This document shows positions 53,429-64,000 of a DNA stretch of 64,000 nt, in pieces. The stretch spans positions 12,619,241-12,683,240 of the forward strand of contig JAULJL010000010.1 of assembly GCA_030761205.1 (NCBI GenBank). The letters run 5' to 3'. Source of the stretch: Fremontodendron californicum (taxonomy: Eukaryota > Streptophyta > Magnoliopsida > Malvales > Malvaceae). The number at the start of each line of letters is the position of its first letter. The first letter of the stretch is position 1. The position numbers and the translations under genes were made by a program. The notes below the pieces were generated by a model. That model was not told where the DNA came from. It worked only from the letters and a program-made list of their open reading frames with translations, and searched no databases.

Positions 53429-55880
53429 ATCAGTTTCTTTCAGGGTTTTAGGGGGGAATTACTACCTTTGAAGGATGTCAATAGGAGCATTTTGATGCAT
53501 GTAGTTTCAGACCTTATGATGAAAACACTTGTCTCATGTCGACATTCATATGAATTAAATGAATTTTGATTTTTAAATGCTTTGTGTTTGTTGTGTTTTA
53601 ACAATAATCTGAATTTGCAAAAACAAGCATTAAGGAAGTTTTAATAATGGATAGTCTCAAGAATATTGATGATCATTTTTACAAATGACCCAATACCTTC
53701 TCCCCTCTCTTTTAAGCTTTCCTAGGCCTAAACTCCTTGAATCGAGAACACTTGAAAGACCTAATGCTTCAAGGAATATGAATGATTGAACTTCATAAAA
53801 CCATTGTCATCATAGAATAAGCAAATATGTAGATCCTAGTCTAGGCTATGAACAAAGGAACGGACTTTTCGAAAATTTTTCGAACTTCTTGAAATTCAAA
53901 CAAATGAGACTTTCTTTCAAGAATTTAGATCATGGTAATTTGGTGTGTGTCAAGGTTGTGCCAAAACCATTCATGTCATTTTCCACAACCACAAAACACT
54001 AATTGCCCAAACATCACTTCATGATTGACACCCTGGGGCAAAATGATTAAACTAGATTATCACATGTCCCAGAGAAAACCCATTTTTAGGTCATATTTTC
54101 TTTGTCTCTTCAAAGAACTCAGATTTGAAACTCAGCCTTTTCAAAATAGACGTAGATTTGCTATGTTCCTTGTTGATACAAACTCTCATGGTTAATCAAA
54201 ATGGGGCATCATATGTGGAAGTGATGGATACATGGTGAATAAGGATGGACTAACGCATGAATCATATGGGCATGCGAAAAAAAAACAGCAAAAAGAAGAA
54301 AATTTGTGATATCATGCATATGAGAATTCGGATGATTCCAAAGTGCAAAATGAAATTTTGATTATCTATTTCCCCTGGGGATTGCTTTTCAATGAGAATA
54401 TTTGTGCTTGATATGATGAATGGTCATCTTTCATATCCCTTTCGCAAAACAAAAAAAAAATTATCCATAGTCACCTATTTTGAGCCAAAAGAATTCTTTC
54501 TTCTCTGAACCCTTATCAAGGATCACCTTCTACACTGAGAGGCAAATGCGAGGAAAGATCTTTTTAAAGATCATGGAGGAATGAGTCCTGGCTCAAAGAC
54601 AAATACAAAGCAAATGGAGCGCTGAATGAATAAGGGCTCACTCTGTCAAAAGGAAAAGGAAAAGATGGCGAAATGGAAGCCAAGAAGAAAAAAGAAAAAG
54701 CATGTGAAAAAATAGGGCAAATGAAAGCCAAAAGCAAAAAAGGAAAAGAGCAAAAGTAAAAAGGAAAAAATGTCCAAGAAGGGACAAATGCTTCAAAAAG
54801 AATTCTCCTCAAGAAATGATCCTTGATCTGATTACCCTCAAACACATATTTTGGGCCTATTTATCCTTTCTTTTTGAACCCCAAACCATGGCCTACATTA
54901 CGTGCTTTAAAAGTCCATTTTGATCAAGCATGAATATTTAATTTGAAGGGTTTTTACTCGGATTTTATCCCATCTCATCGAATTATCACTTCACTAAGGA
55001 AGAATTTAGAATTCTCAAGTACATGGTAAAACAATGAAAAACACAAAAAAAAGAGAAAGAAAAAGGAGAAAGAATGGGACTCTAGGGCAATAACCCAAAA
55101 ATGAGCGGTTTAGAGTAAAATGGGAATTTTCGATGCCATCTATGATAGTGCCGATACCACAAAAGAGAAAATCATCTTGAAGAAGTGGTCATCAAGGAAC
55201 ATCTAGGAATTCTTGAACTTCCCAAAGTGTCAACTCTCATTCGGATGATTGATTTCAAAAACTGAAACTCTTTTTCTCCAAAATCAACTTTCCAGTTTAA
55301 ACATACCAGCCAATCTTGACGCTTGTCAAAATGCCTTGATATGAAGACTAAAAGAATGTTGAATTTATTTGATTTTCAATGAATTCATGATTTATAAAAC
55401 CTGTTCCATTTGTGAGCCTAGAAGAGGCATACATTTTTGTTATGAAATTTCCTTTGATCAACCAAAATCTTGTTATACCAAGCATTGCCAATTCAAATTG
55501 AAAACCCAGATTGACACTTAGAGAAGTTTTTAACAATGATCATCAGTCTTAAAAAGATTTGTACATCACACACTGTGGGGTTAATATTTTTTGTTCAGAA
55601 GTTTTCAAAATGAGAAAACAAATAAAGATATTTTTTTTGAAGCACCCATTCTTGATATTGACATGAGACAAGGGTTTTTCTAACCCAAAGGTATAGAACT
55701 GCTAGGATAGGTCTTGACTTCCAGATATGATAAGAAGAAATAGAACCCGTTTCAGACCTCTGTTGATGAGAGTTTAAAAATTGTTGTGGCAAACAGAATA
55801 GCCAAAATGAATTGAAGATATACTCTGATTTGAAAAGAAAAAATGAATTGGAAAGGCTAAGCCAACGTCTAGAAAAATGA
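53429..55880. other. Ogre-like internal region without recognisable coding
   Basis: 2.4 kb where pol would be expected. I read no protease, RT, RNase H, integrase or aminotransferase-like-domain motif on either strand. 54590-54800 and 55030-55080 are purine-rich low-complexity stretches. Confidence 0.6.
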
Positions 55881-55884
55881 TCAG

Positions 55885-56340
55885 GGGCATTTGCATCTTT
55901 TCATGAAGCGTTTGCATCATTATCGATCTTTGCATTTGCATCATATAGAAGCATTATGCACGTTGTCAAATCCTTGCATTTGCATCATTTAGAAGCATTT
56001 GCATAATGCCAATCTTTGCATCTGCATCATTCCATGACGTAGTTGCGTTAACACCAATTTTCGCATTTGCACATTATTGACCTTTGCATCCTTCTGAGAA
56101 GTAATTACGTTTGAGGATTATTTGCATTTGCATCATTTAGAAGCATCTGTATCTTATTCAACATCTGCATCTGCATCAATAAGCATTTGCATCAATCTAA
56201 GCCATTTGCATATACACCACGAAGCATCTGTATTTTATCCAACATCTGCATCAAGAAACATTTGCATCAATTCAAAATATTTACATTTGCAAAATGAGGT
56301 ATGTGGATCCTGTTAATCATTTGCATCAGCATCAAAAAAC
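55885..56340 (+). repeat. Degenerate GCATTTGCATC-type short tandem repeats
   Basis: GCATTTGCATCATT, GCATCTGCATCA and related phrases recur roughly every 25-45 bases. Confidence 0.75.
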
Positions 56341-56394
56341 ATTCGCACCTTCCCAAAATCTTCAGATTAATTTTCAACAATTCTTCAAAAATCA

Positions 56395-57480
56395 CGGGTA
56401 AGGCCTCCGGGCACCATTCTTAAGACCTCTCAGCATCATTGTTAAAGTTGCATACAGCATATTTTTTAAACACGGGTAAGGCTTCCGGGCACCATTTTTA
56501 AGACCTTCAGGCATTATTTTTAAAGTCGCATATAGCACATTTTTTTCCAAATCTGGGTAAGGCGTCAGGGCACCATTCTTAAGACCTTCGGGCATCATTG
56601 TTAAAGTCGCATACAACGCATTTTTTCCAAATTACGAGTAAGGCCTCCGGGCACCATTCTTAAGACCTCCGGGCATCATTGTTAAAGTCGCATACAACGC
56701 ACTTTTTTTAAAACATAGGTAAGGCCTCCGGGCACCATTTTTAAGACCTCTGGCATCATTATTAAAGTCGCATACAGCTCATTTTTTTAAAACACAAGTA
56801 AGGCCTTCGGGCACCATTTTTAAGACCTTCGGGCATCATTTTTAAACTCGCATACAACGCATTTTCCCAAATCACGGTTAAGGCCTCCGGGCACTATTTT
56901 TAAGACCTCCGAGCATCATTTTTAAAGTCGCATACAATGTATTTTTTCAAATGACGGGTAAGGCCTCCGGGCACCATTCTTAAGACCTCCGGGCATCATT
57001 GTTAAAGTCGCATACAGCGTATTTTTTTAAATACAGGTAAGGCCTCTGGGCACCATTTTTAAGACCTCCGTGCATCATTTTTAAAGTCCCATATAGCGCA
57101 TTTTTCCAAATCACGGTTAAGGCCTCCGTGCACCATTTTTAAGACCTCCGAGCATCATTTTTAAAGTCGCATACAATGCATTTTTTCCAAATCACGGGTA
57201 AGGCCTCCGGGCACCATTCTTAAGACCTCTGGTCATCATTTTTTAAGTTGCATACAGCGCATTTTTTTCAAATCACGGGTAAGGCCTCCGGGCACCATTC
57301 TTAAGACCTCCGGGCACCATTTTTAAGACCTCCGGGCATCATTTTTAAAGTCGTATACAGCGCATATTTTTTCATGGATAAGGCCTCCGGGCACCATTTT
57401 TAAAACCTCCGGGCATAATTTTTCTTTAAATTATAGATAAGACCTCCGGACACTATTTTTAAGACCTCCGGGCACAATTC
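56395..57480 (+). repeat. Minisatellite, ~85-bp unit, about 12-13 copies, before the 3' LTR
   Basis: Each unit contains GGTAAGGCCTCCGGGCACCA, then TCTTAAGACCTCCGGGCATC, then GTTAAAGTCGCATACAGCGC and a T-rich spacer. Units start near 56397, 56475, 56557, 56637, 56718, 56797, 56878, 56957, 57036, 57117, 57197, 57278 and 57380, with local truncation and expansion at the right end. Ogre-type elements are known for tandem arrays in this position. Confidence 0.93.
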
Positions 57481-57698
57481 TTATTTTGAAAATTGAACTC
57501 GTTTCCTTAAGACGGGTCAAGCTTTGATTAGTCAGGGAACTCAATTTAAGGATAAAATCTTCAATTTACAGCTTTTTTCAACAAAAAAAAAAATGAAAAA
57601 AGAAACCCCCTTCCCCTTCTCTTCACATGTGATTTCACTAACCGAACAAATTTAGTGTTTATTTATTTTTGCCTGATTCCTGATTCTCAGCAATAGCC

Positions 57699-57711
57699 AA
57701 AGAGGGGCAGC
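57699..57711 (+). other. Polypurine tract of the Ogre-like element
   Basis: AAAGAGGGGCAGC directly precedes the TGTAGACACC start of the right LTR. This is the expected plus-strand priming site and confirms plus-strand sense. Confidence 0.85.
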
Positions 57712-60700
57712 TGTAGACACCTAATTTTGTTCGGACCACTCAAACAGGTATGTTTTCTTCCTAAATTGATGTTTCAGAATGTAAAAGGATATTTTTCATC
57801 TTGCAGGTGGTACTCCGAGACTTAGTTTAAGAGGCCGAGCATAAAAAGTCAAACATGAAAAAGTCAACCCTAAAAAGTCAACTACTAAAAAAGTCAACCC
57901 ACTTTCAAAATCAAGATTTGAAGTTCAATTGAAAAATGGCGAAAGAATTTTGATAATCTGAGGTCTATATCGAAAGATATGAAGTTCGTAAGTTGGATTA
58001 TTGAGATTCAGTAGAAAGGAAACCCTAATTAGAAAATTTTGGGGAAAAGTGCTTAAATGACCGAATTGGTCAAAATTGAAGGTTCCAAATGCAAGATAAG
58101 CACTAAATACGGGTAATGGAGAAGCCACTTGAAAGAAAAATTGAAAGAAAAGTCAATCCGGAAGAAAATTGAGAATTAGGGTTTTTGGTGGATTTTAATG
58201 AAATTGGGAAGAATTACAGAAATGGCCCGATTCGGTAAGACTAAAGCCCCTAATGGATGCGGAGTGATTAAAAAAGGATAGCCCAAAGCTCAGTTTGAAG
58301 AAAATCTAAAAATTGGACTTGTTTTGAGCAAAACCGGGTTTCGGAGGCAAAAGGGCAAAATTAGAAAATCTGGGAAAAATAGCAAATGAACTCCAAAAAT
58401 TTTGAAAAATTGCAAATATCATTCTTAAATCATTTCAAAGATATTGGCAAAAGAAAATCTTGATTCGGAGTTTGTTTGCAAAATTGCCAAATCCCGAGTC
58501 CCTTATGCAAAAATTCAAAAAGATAAATCCCGAAAAATTAGCAAATGAACTCCAAAAATTCTGAAAGTTTGCAAATCTCATTTTTAAATTATTTGGAAGA
58601 TATTGGAAAAATAAAATCTTGATTCAGAGTTCGTTTGCAAAATGGCCAAATCCCGGGCCCCTTATGTAGTAATTCAAGGGGATAAATCCCGAAAAAAATA
58701 CCAAATGAGTTTCAAAAATTATGAAAACTTCCATATCACACTTTTAAATTATTTGGAAGATATTGGTGAAGAAAAATCTGAATTTGGAGCTCGTTTAAAA
58801 AATGGTAAAGTTTGGGGGCATAAAAGGGCAATTTTGGAAGAAAAAATCCAAATAAATAGCAAATGGACTCGAAATTTTTTGAAAACTTCCAGAATTCAAG
58901 TTTTTATTATTTTGAAAGTATTGAAAAAATAAAATTTGAATTTGGAGTCCGTTTGCCATTTATTTATGCTCGGGGGGCAAAAAGGTCATTTTACCCAAGA
59001 AACCGAAAAAGGGCTTTTCTTGCCTTTTAAAAAAATGAAACATGGGCTAGAAGAAGGGGGTTGGCCGGCCAAGGCCCAAGGATAGGTAGGTAGTTTCTGA
59101 TTTTTTAATCAAAAGGCCAACAATGAAGAGGAAGTTCGTTATTTTTTTATCAAGCCTTTGCAAATAAGCCACATGGACCAATGCATGAAGAGGGAGAGTG
59201 TCAACATAATGTCTTAAGATTGAACAGCTGTAATTGTGGATAGATGATGGCCTAATCTAAGGGTGATAATTTCATGTTTTAAACATCTTGGATCAATAGC
59301 CTTTGGATCAAAATTGGTTGGAAGAAAAATGACAACACTCTAGCTACCAATGAGGCCATTCGGCCACACTACAAGGGAGGGACTCTCTCTTTCATTTTGA
59401 GATATTCACTCTCTATTATCTCTTAGTTTTGGCTGATTTTTCTCTCCATTGTTGAAAGGCAAAAAGAAAAGTTTAGAAAAGAAAAGAAAGTTAGAAGAGA
59501 AAAAGCTTGAAAGATAGCTTCTAGAGGTTGCTTTAAGCACCATACTCTTGCACTTTCTTTGATTTTCTATTCTTGATTTGCCATATTAATTACTATTTTG
59601 GTGAGTTTTTTTTTTTTGTTTTAAAATAAGTGTTTTTAATATTCTTCTTCAAGTTCTTCTTCATTGTTTTCTTGGAAAAAAGCTTTGAATTTTTTTTTCT
59701 TTTGTTATAGGGGTGGCCGAATGGTCTGTTTTTGGGGTAGTTGCTGTTTGAATTTTTTACTTCATGTTATTCTTGATATTTAACAAGTTTTGATGCTTTA
59801 ATCTTCTTCTAATACATAAATATGAAGCTTGTTTTAATTTGGTTGCTTGCTTGTTTCTATTTTTGAGTCTATTATCTTGTTATCATGTTTATTTTACTTG
59901 CATTTTTGATTTTCTATTTTCAAAATTTTTAAGTTTGTTTAAGTTTTATATTTTGTAATCCATGTGTTTGTGAAAATGCTTATTCGTTTTCAGGCCTTAA
60001 CTTTATATTTGCATGGTTTGAGCATTATTCTTTAGCTACGCATGTTAGTATATCATGTGTTTGTGAAAATGCCATGCTCATTTTAAGCATGAGACCATTC
60101 GGCCACCTCATATTGTATGCTTTGTGTGTGCATTTTTGTTATGTTAGTTGATAGGTTTGCAATTTCATGATATCAGGTTGAGTATTTTTTTAAGCATGCC
60201 ATATGTTTGTGTTATTGCCATGCATATTTTAGGTTTAGGACTGGTTTGTTTTGCCAAGCATATTCATGCATTTTAGACCTAGGTTGCATTAAATGTCATG
60301 CAAGTTCATTTAGGTCTAGGTCATTTTATTGATGCCATGCATTTTTCATGTCATTTAGGTTTTAAATCATGCATCATATTTGCTGTATTTCTCATGCATT
60401 TCATGTCCTTACCACTTGATTTATGACTTAGGCCAATCAATGGCTCAAAGTCATGCTCACTTGAGCATACTTGTGGAAAATTAAAGAGTTGTCAAATTGA
60501 TTATTCTACCTTTGTGATTTTTTTTACTTAGCCAATTTTTGTCTAACTTTTCAAAAAGTGTTAGCTACTGTTTTTGAGTCTTTTAGAGAGTCTCTAATAT
60601 TTTTGCTTTGATTTTTAAATGATTTTATCAAAGGCAAAAGAATGTGTTTTGGCAAAACAGTTTTTTCACCCAGTACTTGTACTTTCCCGATTTTTCTGGG

Positions 60701-62386
60701 CAGTCATCTTTAATCATAAAATTAAGGAGATTTTTTCCCATGTAGGTTTACGTGTTTTGAGTCTCCAATATTTTTTTTAGATGTTTTTGAATTTTTAAAA
60801 ATAGGGTAAAAAATAGTGCTTTAAAACTGGATAGTGGAGGCAGAATTGAATTTGAAGGAAAATCATTTTTCTGTTTTGGTTAAGTTACTTAGAGAGGGTT
60901 GATTAGGAAGTTTAGCTACTGACTTAGGGTAGTTTCTAAACCTTTTTAAACTCTAAAAATAATTTTTTAAGTCTCGGGTTAAGGGTGGTCAAGTCCGGGA
61001 TTTTAAACTTACGAAATTAGAGCTATTTAAAAAAGGGTTTAGCTAAGTTTTATTTTTAATCTAAGCTTTTTTCAAAATTGTTTTCAAACAATCACAAAGT
61101 ATTTTGGTTTTAGAATATTTAATTTCATATATTTTCCTACGGTAGCCTGATATCTTTTTAGATATACGGATTTCCTTAATTAAAGGAAAAAATACATTCT
61201 CATGCATTGCATTTTCCATATTCATGCATATTACATAATATGTGATTTTTTGCTATGTTTAATTTTCATGATGGTGTTATTATCTTTGATTTAAATTTTT
61301 GATATTATATTATTTGTTATATGGTTTTGAATATTTCATGATATCCTATTCTTTTTATTTTAGTTATTTTTGTCATATTATTTAGCATATACTATGTTCA
61401 TGCATTATTATTTTTATTTTTATTTCCATGCATATTATATGATAGCATTATTTTATGTTTTAAGTCATTTAGATTATATGCCATATCATTTATATTTGCC
61501 ATGTCATTTAATTTAATTCATTTCATTTCATTTAGAATATATTATGTCACTTAGGATATTTTATTTCATTTAGAATATATCATATGACTTAGGATATTAC
61601 ATTTCATATAGAATATATCATGTTACCTAGGTCATTTCATTTCATTTAGAATATATCATATAACCTAGGATATTTCATTTCATTTAGAATATATCATATA
61701 ACCTATGATATTTCATTTCATTTAGAATATGCTAAGACATTTAAATTATGTCATACCATTTAGGTTGCATTATATTATTTAGACTTTGCTATGTCATTTT
61801 ATTTATGTCATACATATTCACATTTTCAATAAAATAAAGTTATTCCCGAGTTAAAATAATTCATGAGTTCTCTAACCGGGTTTGCTGGGGAGGATATCAT
61901 CAATTATCATTAATAACGGAATATCTTCTTTAAAATAAGAATGATTCGGAAAGTTTTCCAAACTAATTAAAATTTCTATATTTTGCCACATTTGTTGGGG
62001 AATATAGGAAAATTTTGAATTTATAAATTTCAGATAATTTTCAAATAAAAATAGAATTATTTTTCTTTAAATTGTGAATTAACTTGAAATACTAAATTTA
62101 AAACCGACTTTTTACCGAGACTCGAGATAACACATGATTAATAAGGTACCATTTTATACGGGCGTTGTGGGGGTGTTAATCTTTCCCTATACGTAACCGA
62201 GTCCCGAACCCACTTCTTTGATTTCTCTGGTTTAAAATGCAAACTTGAAATTGGTTTTAAAAAATGTTTTAATTAATTTTAAAATATTTTATAAAATCGG
62301 TTTTAATAGGTGGCCGATCACACCTAGCTAAAAAAAGATTGGTGGCGAATCCATGTCTTTTTCAAGGTCATTTTCAAAACCTTCAT
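57712..62386 (+). repeat. Right LTR of the Ogre-like element, truncated
   Basis: Collinear with 43785-48460 over its whole length, including the W-box-like cluster (about 57845-57900), the ~160-bp subrepeats (58310-58970) and the 37-bp units (61520-61760, one extra unit). It breaks at AACCTTCAT where the left LTR continues TTTTCAAG. Confidence 0.9.
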
Positions 62387-64000
62387 TGTAGACACCTAAT
62401 TTTGTCCGGGCCACTAAACAGGTATGTTTTCTTCCTATATTGATGTTTCAGAGTATAAAAAGACTGTTTTCATCCTGCAGGTGGTACTCCGAGACTTAGT
62501 TTAAGAGGGCGAGCACAAAAAGTCAAACTTGAAAAAAAGTCAACCCCGAAAAAGTTAACCCCGAAAAAGTCAACCCCAGAAAGTCAACTACTAAAAAAGT
62601 CAACCCACTTTCAAAATCAAGATTTTGAGTTCAATTGAAAAATGGAGAGAGAATTTTGATAATCCGAGGTCTACATTGAAAGATATGGAGTTCGGAAGTT
62701 GGGATTTGAAGATTCAGTAGAAAAGAAACCCTAATCCGAGAAATTTGGGGAAAAGTGCTTAAATGATCAAACTGGTTGAAATTGAAGGTTCCAAATGAAA
62801 GATAAGCACTGACTACGGGTAATGGAGAAGTCACTTGCAAGAAAAACCGAAAGAAAAGTCAATCCGGGAGAAAACCGAGAATTAGGGTTTTTAGTGGATT
62901 TCGGTGAAATCGGGAAGAATCACAGAAATGGCCCGACTTGGTAAGACCAAAGCCCCCAATGGATGAGGAATGATTAAAAAGGATGTCCCAAGGCTCAGAT
63001 TGAAGAAAATCTGAAAATCGGACTTGTTTTGAGCAAAACCGGGTTTCGGAGGTTAAAGGGCAAAATTGGAAAAATTTGGGAAAAATAGCAAATGGACTCC
63101 GAAAATTCTGAAAATTTTGTCAATCTCATTCTTAAATCATTTGAAAGAGATTGGCGAAAGAAAATCTTGATTCCGAGTTCGTTTGCAAAATGGCCAAATC
63201 CTGGGCTTCTAATGCAGTAATTCAAAAAGATAAATCCCGAAAAAATAGCAAATGGACTCCGAAAATTCTGAAATTTGGCAAATCTCATTTTTAAATTATT
63301 TGGAAGAGATTGGCGAAAGAAAATCTTGATTCCGAGTTCGTTTGCAAAATGGCCAAATCCCGGGCCTCCTATGTAGTAATTCAAGCCGATAAATCCCGAA
63401 AAAAATACCAAATGAGCTCCAAAAATTATGAAAACTTCCAGATCACATTTTTTAATTATTTTGAAGATATTGGCGAAGAAAAATCTTGATTTGGAGCTCG
63501 TTTAAAAAATGGTAAAAAGTAGGGGCATAAAAGGACATTTTGGGAAGAAAAAATCCAAATAAAAAGCAAACGGACTCGGATAATTTTGACAACTTCCAGA
63601 ACTCAATATTTTATTATTTTGGAAGTATTAAAAAAAGAAAAATTGAATTTGGAGCCCGTTTGATATTTATTTTGCATTCGGGGGGCAAAATGGTCGTTTC
63701 ACCCAAGCAACCGAAAAGGCTTCTTTGGGCCTTTCAAAAATCAGAGCTGGGCTGGAAAAGAGAAGTGCTGGCCTGCCCAAGCCCAAAGGAAGGAGGAAGC
63801 TTAGGATTTTTTCAATCAAGTGATTAAAAATCGAGAGTTAAGTTTGAGATTTTCATTTTTGAGCCTAAGTCCCAATCCCACATCCCTTTGTAATGTCAAG
63901 CCAAGGAGGTGCTCACCTTATAAATAAGGAGTCTTGGCCTTTGGTTGAGATCACCCACTACCCCTTGTGAGATAGTCTATACACTTGTATTAGGATTATC
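62387..64000 (+). repeat. Third Ogre-family LTR, start only
   Basis: Begins TGTAGACACCTAATTTTGTC immediately after the broken LTR. It is more diverged than the first two are from each other, with an expanded AAGTCAACCCC cluster (six near-copies at about 62518-62605) and the ~160-bp subrepeats (62990-63660). From about 63780 it no longer matches them. CTTATAAATAAGG near 63919 is a plausible TATA box. It runs off the window, so it could be a nested younger element, a solo LTR or a recombination product. Confidence 0.85.

Larger units (their letters stand above)
43785..62386 (+). mobile_element. Ogre/Tat-like Ty3/gypsy element, non-autonomous
   Basis: Long LTRs (43785-48572 and 57712-62386) start TGTAGACACCTAATTTTGT. 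A primer site TGGCGACTCCACTGGGGAC (48576-48594) follows the left LTR; Ogre elements are described with tRNA-Arg-type sites of this form. Internally there are two broken gag modules (50224-51157 and 52019-53428), then ~2.4 kb without recognisable coding, degenerate GCATTTGCATC repeats, a minisatellite and a polypurine tract (57699-57711). No protease, RT or integrase is visible. LTRs differ by ~5-6% in two stretches I compared. The right LTR lacks its last ~112 bases because another LTR starts at 62387. Confidence 0.88.

Noticed and set aside
56395..57480. CRISPR-like array
   Set aside because: Units are ~85 bp with imperfect similarity throughout and no unique spacers; eukaryotic retrotransposon minisatellite.
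58642..58932. 96-residue plus-strand ORF in the right Ogre LTR (and the similar ORF at 63540-63827)
   Set aside because: Produced by the ~160-bp LTR subrepeats; frame not kept in the left LTR.

Overview
The window is plant nuclear DNA, most likely from a eudicot. It is AT-rich, has spliced genes with plant-type GT..AG introns, and is packed with plant transposons: two Mutator-like elements (MULEs), Athila-like and Ogre/Tat-like Ty3/gypsy retrotransposons, a tRNA-derived SINE and foldback elements. The sequence alone does not fix the species. Only one ordinary host gene looks intact, a two-exon ankyrin-repeat gene at 10652-12542 (minus strand).

Layout. 1336-8621 is a complete old MULE (MULE-A) with a perfect 9-bp target duplication. 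It carries a broken FAR1/Jittery-type transposase and, convergent to it, a degenerate second gene. 9168-9550 is a broken C-terminal piece of glucosidase II alpha, and 9659-9865 is a scrap of a non-LTR-type RNase H domain. 12.6-20.6 kb is gene-free and AT-rich. It holds a ~1.26-kb foldback element with a SINE nested in it (17-bp target duplication), a ~425-bp tandem repeat, hairpin repeats, (TA)n tracts and a second foldback element. 20638-27403 is a second complete MULE (MULE-B) with ~445-bp terminal inverted repeats and a 9-bp target duplication. It carries a broken MuDR-type transposase and a convergent GRF-zinc-finger gene.

29484-43784 is an old Athila-like element with a broken gag-protease. 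It is interrupted at 32037 by a young member of the same family (32037-40957), whose 1821-bp LTRs differ at only four positions by eye and which is flanked by GCACT duplications. This young element is the highlight. Besides a gag-like ORF it carries two intact non-retroviral ORFs in its sense direction: a LOG-type (cytokinin riboside 5'-monophosphate phosphoribohydrolase-like) protein, and a protein resembling the cysteine-rich nucleic-acid-binding proteins of carlavirus-type plant viruses. Both ORFs lie just downstream of good splice-acceptor sequences, which suggests spliced subgenomic expression. No polymerase is visible, so the element should depend on a helper.

From 43785 to the end an Ogre/Tat-like element has landed in the LTR of the old Athila element. 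It has ~4.8-kb LTRs, a tRNA-Arg-type primer site, two broken gag modules, no pol, a 3' minisatellite and a polypurine tract. Its right LTR is cut by the start of a third LTR of the same family. Each LTR carries a cluster of W-box-like TTGAC cores and ~160-bp subrepeats. The order of events I infer is: old Athila element, then Ogre (LTRs ~5-6% apart in sampled stretches), then the LOG-carrying Athila element very recently.
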